Notes under the pieces: model-generated | Told to the model about the DNA's origin: nothing | Databases searched by the model: none | The model's input: the letters and a program-made list of their open reading frames with translations, nothing else | Position numbers and translations under genes: made by a program | Shown: piece by piece, positions 22,591 through 26,383 of the stretch | Layout of the letters: each line of letters opens with the position of its first letter | How positions within the stretch are numbered: the stretch's first letter is position 1 | Source of the DNA: a virus | Reading direction: 5' to 3' (one strand) | Length of the DNA stretch: 26,383 nucleotides | Virus record (IMG/VR): IMGVR_UViG_3300001242_000083 | Coordinates: 1 to 26,383 of that record

Positions 22591-22917
22591 ATGGCAATTA
22601 TAACACAAACACAATACAAGGGAATAGACCTCCCACAGGCGTATATCAAGGTACATCCTTTCATAAGTATTGAGATATACCTTGACGAGGACTCACGCAA
22701 AAGCGGAACCGCACTCGACTTTAAGGTAATCGAACTAAGTGACGATGCCAAGAAAGCGATATACGAAACCGTGTTGAAAGATATGTTTCCCAATGCAGAA
22801 GCGCAGTTAAAGCCTTTGGTAATGCCAGTAAAGACCATTGAGCAGGTGAGCGAGGAAGAGAGAAAAGAGATTGAAGGTACATCTCAGGATATTAATTATA
22901 AAGGAGATCATAAATGA
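22591..22917 (+). CDS. Small protein of unknown function downstream of the long fibre
   Basis: A 108-residue protein, start ATG 22591 with AAAAGGAG upstream. It begins TQYKGIDLPQAYIKVHPFIS, then a short strand/loop (IEIYLDEDSRKSG) and a helical acidic C-terminus (ELSDDAKKAIYETVLKDMF, then EQVSEEERKEIEGT). The 'KGI.LP.AYI.V' opening is a phrase seen in small phage tail-region proteins, but I do not recognise a function. Its CG-rich base composition matches the tip of the preceding fibre gene more than its other neighbours, so the two may have been acquired together. A role in fibre assembly is possible but unproven. It overlaps the next gene by ATGA. Confidence 0.6.
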   Translation: MAIITQTQYKGIDLPQAYIKVHPFISIEIYLDEDSRKSGTALDFKVIELSDDAKKAIYETVLKDMFPNAEAQLKPLVMPVKTIEQVSEEERKEIEGTSQDINYKGDHK

Positions 22918-23384
22918 CAACAAAAGTAACAACAGATGAAATGGGCAACACAGTCCCTATAAAACCTGTGAGTATGTATGATTCCACAGGGAACGCAGTA
23001 GATGTGAATGGTGTGAGTGTAGTGCACCTCTTCGATGCCGAAGTGATTGCAGCTTCAGGTGTGGCTACAAGTGCAGCCATAGACTTGGCCTCTTTCACGC
23101 CATCGGGCACTTTCAGTATTCAAATACATATCACTGGTGATGGCACATTCAAGTTCCAAGTACTTCTGAGCAACAATGCCAATACTCTAGGTGTTGGTGA
23201 TTACATGCTTGCACATGACTACCCACTGATTGAAGAGAACTTGACAAAGACAAGTGGCCCAGACAGCAATGGGAAGATTATACTACCCTGCTATCCCGAA
23301 GTAGCAGAGTTTATGAAAATAAGAATTACAGAAACAGGCACCAGTGATGGTGGGACTATTTCTGCATGGCTAACAATAGTTTAA
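22914..23384 (+). CDS. Hypothetical virion-like beta protein
   Basis: A 156-residue protein with AAAGGAG upstream and an ATGA overlap. After a polar N-terminus it has the look of a beta-sandwich: HLFDAEVIAASGVATSAAID, FTPSGTFSIQIHITGDGTFK, FQVLLSNNAN, then EFMKIRITETGTSDGG and a final AWLTIV strand. No transmembrane segment or catalytic motif is visible. I do not recognise the family. A small capsid- or tail-bound adhesion protein would fit the fold pattern and the fibre-gene neighbourhood, which is inference. Confidence 0.6.
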   Translation: MTTKVTTDEMGNTVPIKPVSMYDSTGNAVDVNGVSVVHLFDAEVIAASGVATSAAIDLASFTPSGTFSIQIHITGDGTFKFQVLLSNNANTLGVGDYMLAHDYPLIEENLTKTSGPDSNGKIILPCYPEVAEFMKIRITETGTSDGGTISAWLTIV

Positions 23385-23405
23385 CAACAAACAAAGGAGA
23401 ACAAA

Positions 23406-24203
23406 ATGACTTGGAACGGAAGATCAACAAAAGGTGATGTGGATGGGCCTATCGTCAGTACAGATGGAAACATTACAGGCTTTGACGGAGCCACAGGTAC
23501 AAAGATAAAAGACTTAGCTATTGCACCAAGCACCGATGGTACTTTTGCAGCCAACAGCGATGCAAAGATACCCACAGAAAAAGCAGTGAAGACCTATGTG
23601 GCATCACAGCAAGCAGCTGACCTTGCAGCCTATGTACCCAAATCTGTGTATGCAGATGTTGGCAGTATTCCCTATGGTGGCAGTGGATCAGGTAGCTCAG
23701 TCCTGAATCTTGTGGGAAACACAGCAGCCACAAAGAAGTTTCTCAGTGAAACCGGAACAGGTAGTGCGGGTCAAGCTCCTACTTGGGAACCCCTGGTAGA
23801 ATCAGACTTGCCTTCTAAACTAAGAACACAGGCACTTGCTGAATCAGTAGCCACAGCTTTATTCCAGATAGCTCTGACAGCAGGTCAATCTTACAGTGGA
23901 CACATACCCTACTCTATCAATGCCGATGATGCCACAGACTTTCAGGTTCATTCTGGAAAGGTTGATATTGCAGCAGTGAATAAAGCAGGGACAATCACAG
24001 CAGAAGTAACCAAACAAGCCGATGCAAATGATGCCGATGCTTTCAGTGCTGGCAGTGCAATAGTACCTGCATTCACAATCACTGATGACACCAATGCCTT
24101 CACGTTGAAACTGGAACCTACTTTTGTAGGAATCTCCCCAACTTCTATTATGGCTAACTATCGTATCTTCAGTGATATTGACAGAGCCATAACTGAGCTA
24201 TAA
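23406..24203 (+). CDS. Third fibre-like tail protein
   Basis: A 265-residue protein, start ATG 23406 with AAAGGAG upstream. The N-terminal half has typical fibre phrases: STDGNITGFDGATGTKIKDL, TDGTFAANSDAKIPTEKAVK, TYVASQ. Residues about 82-137 (VGSIPYGGSGSGSS, then ATKKFLSETGTGSAG, PTWEPLVESDLP) correspond to a module in the long fibre (20470-20640). The C-terminal half is a different, likely beta, domain (VDIAAVNKAGTITAEVTKQA, then AFTLKLEPTFVGISPTSIMA). It lacks the anchor motif of the two other fibres, so it may attach differently or cap one of them. Confidence 0.68.
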   Translation: MTWNGRSTKGDVDGPIVSTDGNITGFDGATGTKIKDLAIAPSTDGTFAANSDAKIPTEKAVKTYVASQQAADLAAYVPKSVYADVGSIPYGGSGSGSSVLNLVGNTAATKKFLSETGTGSAGQAPTWEPLVESDLPSKLRTQALAESVATALFQIALTAGQSYSGHIPYSINADDATDFQVHSGKVDIAAVNKAGTITAEVTKQADANDADAFSAGSAIVPAFTITDDTNAFTLKLEPTFVGISPTSIMANYRIFSDIDRAITEL

Positions 24204-24210
24204 GGAACAC

Positions 24211-25044
24211 ATGACTGAGCAGGACAAATATTTACCAGTAGTTAAAAGCACTTATGAGTTCTTGATCTCTGTGGGAATACACAGTTGGACTCTTAACTTT
24301 TTGATTATTACTTCAATAGTCCTGCTCATCATTATTCTTGTATTGAAACTGGGGTGGAAATACATTGAGCCTTTCCTGACATGGATGAAAACAAATGTAT
24401 TTATAAACAAAGATCGTAGAAAAGTGTGGGACGATGTGCAATGGACAAAAACAGAGGTTATTGGCCTCAAGGATGTAGTATTAAAGATAGACGATAAAAT
24501 GACAAAGATGATAGATGCTGTAACCGAGCTGACTAAGGACATGGGTTTGATTAAAGAGAACCAAGCCACACAAGATGGCAAGATAAACTTACTCAGCAGG
24601 GATGCAGAACTCTATCAGGAAAAACTGAAACAATACAGCAGTGATGAACTGGACAGGGCTCTTATCCTAGAAATGGAAATAGACAGCTACCTGTTCAATG
24701 AGTTCTGGAACCGGGTTGTGGATCTTGGTAGTGACAATTACAATTCCCTGGCACTGACTCCTATGTTTCACACACTCATTCAAGACGCACTGAGATTTGG
24801 AGACAAGAGGACACAGGAAATGATGATTCCCCACTTCATCCAGAAAGTTCTTGAAGAGGCCAGTGAACTCACAAACAAGTATGCACAGATGTTCTTTGAG
24901 CAGTTTGTGATGATGTATGAGAACAAAGAGCTCCAACCTCGAATGAAGTATCTGAAGAGCTTTGTGGACAAAACAGAAGCAGAGTACAAGTCATTCTTTA
25001 AAGAGATATTTCAGAAACTTATCAAGAGAGCACTTCATGGGTAG
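24211..25044 (+). CDS. Membrane-anchored coiled-coil protein, unknown function
   Basis: A 277-residue protein, start ATG 24211 with AAGGA upstream. Residues about 26-45 form one strong transmembrane helix (LNFLIITSIVLLIIILVLKL), preceded by a short polar N-terminus without positive charges and followed by a basic segment, suggesting the C-terminal part stays in the cytoplasm. Residues about 80-145 have heptads (VLKIDDKMTKMIDAVTELTK and following) predicted coiled coil. The rest is helical and charged. It lies between the fibre genes and the lysis genes. A lysis-timing, membrane-tethering or virion role are all open; I do not recognise a family. Confidence 0.6.
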   Translation: MTEQDKYLPVVKSTYEFLISVGIHSWTLNFLIITSIVLLIIILVLKLGWKYIEPFLTWMKTNVFINKDRRKVWDDVQWTKTEVIGLKDVVLKIDDKMTKMIDAVTELTKDMGLIKENQATQDGKINLLSRDAELYQEKLKQYSSDELDRALILEMEIDSYLFNEFWNRVVDLGSDNYNSLALTPMFHTLIQDALRFGDKRTQEMMIPHFIQKVLEEASELTNKYAQMFFEQFVMMYENKELQPRMKYLKSFVDKTEAEYKSFFKEIFQKLIKRALHG

Positions 25045-25150
25045 CCAGAGATATAATTGGGGTATGCCGGACTCAGGTTGGCCTAAGTACACATACCTGC
25101 TTGTGATGACAATTATTTGGATACTAACCACTTATGCTTGGCTGCACTGA
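25037..25150 (+). CDS. 37-residue single-membrane-segment protein (holin/spanin candidate)
   Basis: ATG 25037 has GAGAG 25026-25030 six bases upstream and overlaps the previous stop (25042-25044). The peptide starts MGSQRYNWGMPDSGWPKY and ends with a hydrophobic helix TYLLVMTIIWILTTYAWLH. Its stop TGA 25148-25150 overlaps the ATG of the next micro-gene. Size, membrane helix and position just before lysis enzymes suggest a small holin or accessory lysis protein; there is no family match from sequence alone. Confidence 0.55.
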   Translation: MGSQRYNWGMPDSGWPKYTYLLVMTIIWILTTYAWLH

Positions 25151-25257
25151 TGAAGGGCTTGAGGAATGTGGTGGGTATGGCTGCTGCTTGTTTTGGAGTG
25201 GCTGCTCTGATGTTGTACTTGATGATAAGAGACTTATTGCATCAAGACGAAGAATAA
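25150..25257 (+). CDS. 35-residue single-membrane-segment protein (holin/antiholin candidate)
   Basis: ATG 25150 forms a TGATG junction with the previous stop, implying coupled translation. The peptide reads MKGLRNVVGMAAACFGVAAL, then MLYLMIRDLLHQDEE: a basic start, one Ala/Gly-rich transmembrane helix at about residues 7-26, and a short acidic cytoplasmic-type tail. Two consecutive coupled micro-membrane genes before lysis enzymes look like a holin pair or a spanin-type set. The gene is short enough to be missed by standard calling. Confidence 0.5.
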   Translation: MKGLRNVVGMAAACFGVAALMLYLMIRDLLHQDEE

Positions 25258-25280
25258 ACTGTCTAAGTAAAGGAGAAACC

Positions 25281-25934
25281 ATGGTAACAAATCTCAATTT
25301 AGCCAAACTTTGCAAAATCGTTTATGAAGATAACAAGACTACTCCTACCAGTTTGGGGTTTGAGACCATTGCAAAGATCAGAAGAAAAAATGCAGTTGTA
25401 TATGTGGTAGCTGGAGTAGAAGAGATTGTGATTGTGTACCGTGGTAGTGATGACTTCAAAGACTGGATTGAGGACATCAATGTCCTTGTTAAACACGAAA
25501 AGGATTTTGGTGATGTGCACGCTGGTGCTCTTTATCACTTCAAATTAACCAAACAAGTGCTCTGGGAGGCTCTTTCAGGTGCTAACCTATCCAAGTATAG
25601 GGTTGTCATCACAGGACACAGCCTGGGGGCTGTAGCAGCTCAAATGTGTGCATTGTGGTTGTGGCAGGAGCATGGGGTGGAAAGTACCTGTAAGACTTTT
25701 GCTGGTTTCCCTTTTGCCCAAGGCGAATTTGCCCGGAGATTTGCTGATGCCAAGATTGACAACACAAGATTTGTGTGTGATGGAGACCCTGCTGCTGGAA
25801 GTAGAGTTTTAAATGCAATATTCCATCACTTACCTGTTGACATAAAACTGGGAAAGTCCTGGTTCAAGTGGCTTCCTGGATTGCGATGGGGAAGGCACTT
25901 AATAGAAACTTATGTAAAGGAGCTTGTTAAGTGA
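25281..25934 (+). CDS. Class-3 lipase/esterase in the lysis cassette
   Basis: The start is ATG 25281, with AAAGGAG just upstream (AGGAG 25271-25275); the open frame continues upstream to 25134 but only as a shadow of the micro-genes. The product is 217 residues. It has the class-3 lipase (alpha/beta hydrolase) landmarks: IVIVYRGSDDFKDWIEDI at about 50-67, VITGHSLGAVAAQM with nucleophile Ser114, FVCDGDPAAG with candidate Asp167 or Asp169, and WGRHLIE with His206. The expected reaction is hydrolysis of acyl esters of lipids. No signal peptide is visible, so release would need the holin. Being in front of the endolysin suggests a role in breaking membrane or outer-membrane lipids at lysis; a virion role is an alternative. 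Confidence 0.82.
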   Translation: MVTNLNLAKLCKIVYEDNKTTPTSLGFETIAKIRRKNAVVYVVAGVEEIVIVYRGSDDFKDWIEDINVLVKHEKDFGDVHAGALYHFKLTKQVLWEALSGANLSKYRVVITGHSLGAVAAQMCALWLWQEHGVESTCKTFAGFPFAQGEFARRFADAKIDNTRFVCDGDPAAGSRVLNAIFHHLPVDIKLGKSWFKWLPGLRWGRHLIETYVKELVK

Positions 25935-26359
25935 TTTACAAAAGCACATACTTCAAGATAGCTGAACTTGTGGCTCCTGAGATATTATTGACTGAAAAAG
26001 AAGATGATTTGTGGGAGAAGTTTGGGGAAAAGAGAATAAGACACCTTGACCTCCTCCGGGAAAACTTTAGTGACAAGATTGCAGTGAATGGGAACGGCAG
26101 AAAGTACAGTGGGTTAAGGCCAATGGACTGCAAAGAGGGAGCACCCAAGAGCAAGCACAAGTTCTATGAAGCCTTTGACTTACATGCTGTAAATGACAAA
26201 GACAATGTGAAGCTGAAGAAGTTGTTGGGAATGATCCTAATCAACCCGGAGAAGTATGGCATCAGTAGAATTGAAGACCCCGATGTGACTTTTAAAGGAA
26301 ACTGGCTCCATGTTGAAATAATAAACAACTGGAACGGTTTCCACATATTTAAGCCTTAG
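25931..26359 (+). CDS. Endolysin, M15-type zinc peptidase
   Basis: The start is GTG 25931, with AAAGGAG 25916-25922 eight bases upstream and a GTGA overlap with the lipase stop. The product is 142 residues. The C-terminal half has SKHKFYEAFDLHA with candidate zinc ligands His76 and Asp83, and GNWLHVEII with third ligand His127 and nearby Glu129. This is the H-x6-D...H pattern of M15 (D-Ala-D-Ala carboxypeptidase / L-alanyl-D-glutamate peptidase) enzymes used as phage endolysins. The N-terminal 60 residues are helical. No signal peptide or cell-wall-binding domain is seen, so export depends on a holin. Confidence 0.82.
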   Translation: MIYKSTYFKIAELVAPEILLTEKEDDLWEKFGEKRIRHLDLLRENFSDKIAVNGNGRKYSGLRPMDCKEGAPKSKHKFYEAFDLHAVNDKDNVKLKKLLGMILINPEKYGISRIEDPDVTFKGNWLHVEIINNWNGFHIFKP

Positions 26360-26364
26360 AGTGT

Positions 26365-26380
26365 GGGTGGTTTCGCACCC
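26365..26380 (+). promoter_or_regulatory. Hairpin after the endolysin gene, cut by the window end
   Basis: GGGTG 26365-26369 can pair with CACCC 26376-26380 around a 6-nt loop. Only three bases follow in the window, so it cannot be said whether a T-run makes it a terminator of the late operon. Confidence 0.35.
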
Positions 26381-26383
26381 TGT

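Noticed and set aside
25134-25280. N-terminal extension of the lipase
   Set aside because: The extension is Cys/Gly-rich and overlaps the two micro-genes; ATG 25281 has a strong SD and starts at a normal lipase N-terminus.
1-26383. tRNA genes, integrase, attachment sites, origin
   Set aside because: No cloverleaf, recombinase or replication motif was seen; noncoding DNA is limited to a few short gaps, the largest being 1199-1295.

Overview
The window is one continuous, all-plus-strand stretch of the late (virion and lysis) region of a contractile-tailed double-stranded DNA phage or prophage. It starts inside the portal gene and ends just after an endolysin gene. Nearly every base is coding. 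Genes are packed with TAATG, ATGA, TTGA or GTGA overlaps and mostly strong Shine-Dalgarno (SD) sites of the AAAGGAG/GGAGG type. By eye the base composition is AT-leaning with many AGA/AGG arginine codons. No host gene, tRNA or integrase is present, so the host cannot be named. SD use and the lysis genes show only that the host is a bacterium with murein. A lipase in the lysis cassette would suit an outer-membraned host, but that is inference.

Head region (1-6474): end of a DUF1073-type portal, a MuF-type minor head protein, a small DUF2292-like protein, an intergenic regulatory segment (three regularly spaced 8-mers plus an intrinsic terminator), a DUF2213 prohead protease fused to a scaffold that also has its own internal start, a capsid cement protein, the DUF2184 major capsid protein (with a strong hairpin over its stop codon), a small unknown protein, a DUF4054 head-tail connector, a neck/tail-completion protein, a head-closure-like protein and a tail terminator.

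Tail region (6476-15295): DUF3383 sheath, DUF3277 tube, a tail-assembly chaperone pair that looks joined by a -1 frameshift, a short tape measure, then a compact baseplate set: Dit-like adaptor, Pam3-gp18-like plug, hub, Gp138-like spike, gp25-like wedge and J-like wedge. The set resembles the simplified baseplate of phages such as Pam3.

Host-interaction region (15292-24203): a DUF2612 wedge protein with an unusual N-terminal seven-bladed beta-propeller, a fibre with a C-terminal S74-type intramolecular chaperone, a 1462-residue repeat-rich fibre sharing the same N-terminal anchor motif, two unknown small proteins and a third fibre-like protein. The tip of the long fibre and the gene after it are visibly richer in CG dinucleotides, which suggests a swapped cassette.

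Lysis region (24211-26383): a membrane-anchored coiled-coil protein, two micro-genes of 37 and 35 codons each with one membrane segment, a class-3 lipase with a plausible Ser-Asp-His triad, and an M15-type zinc peptidase endolysin. The points most worth a second look are the regulatory segment at 1191-1276, a beta-domain apparently inserted in three different virion proteins, the propeller-wedge fusion, and the lipase/micro-protein lysis cassette.
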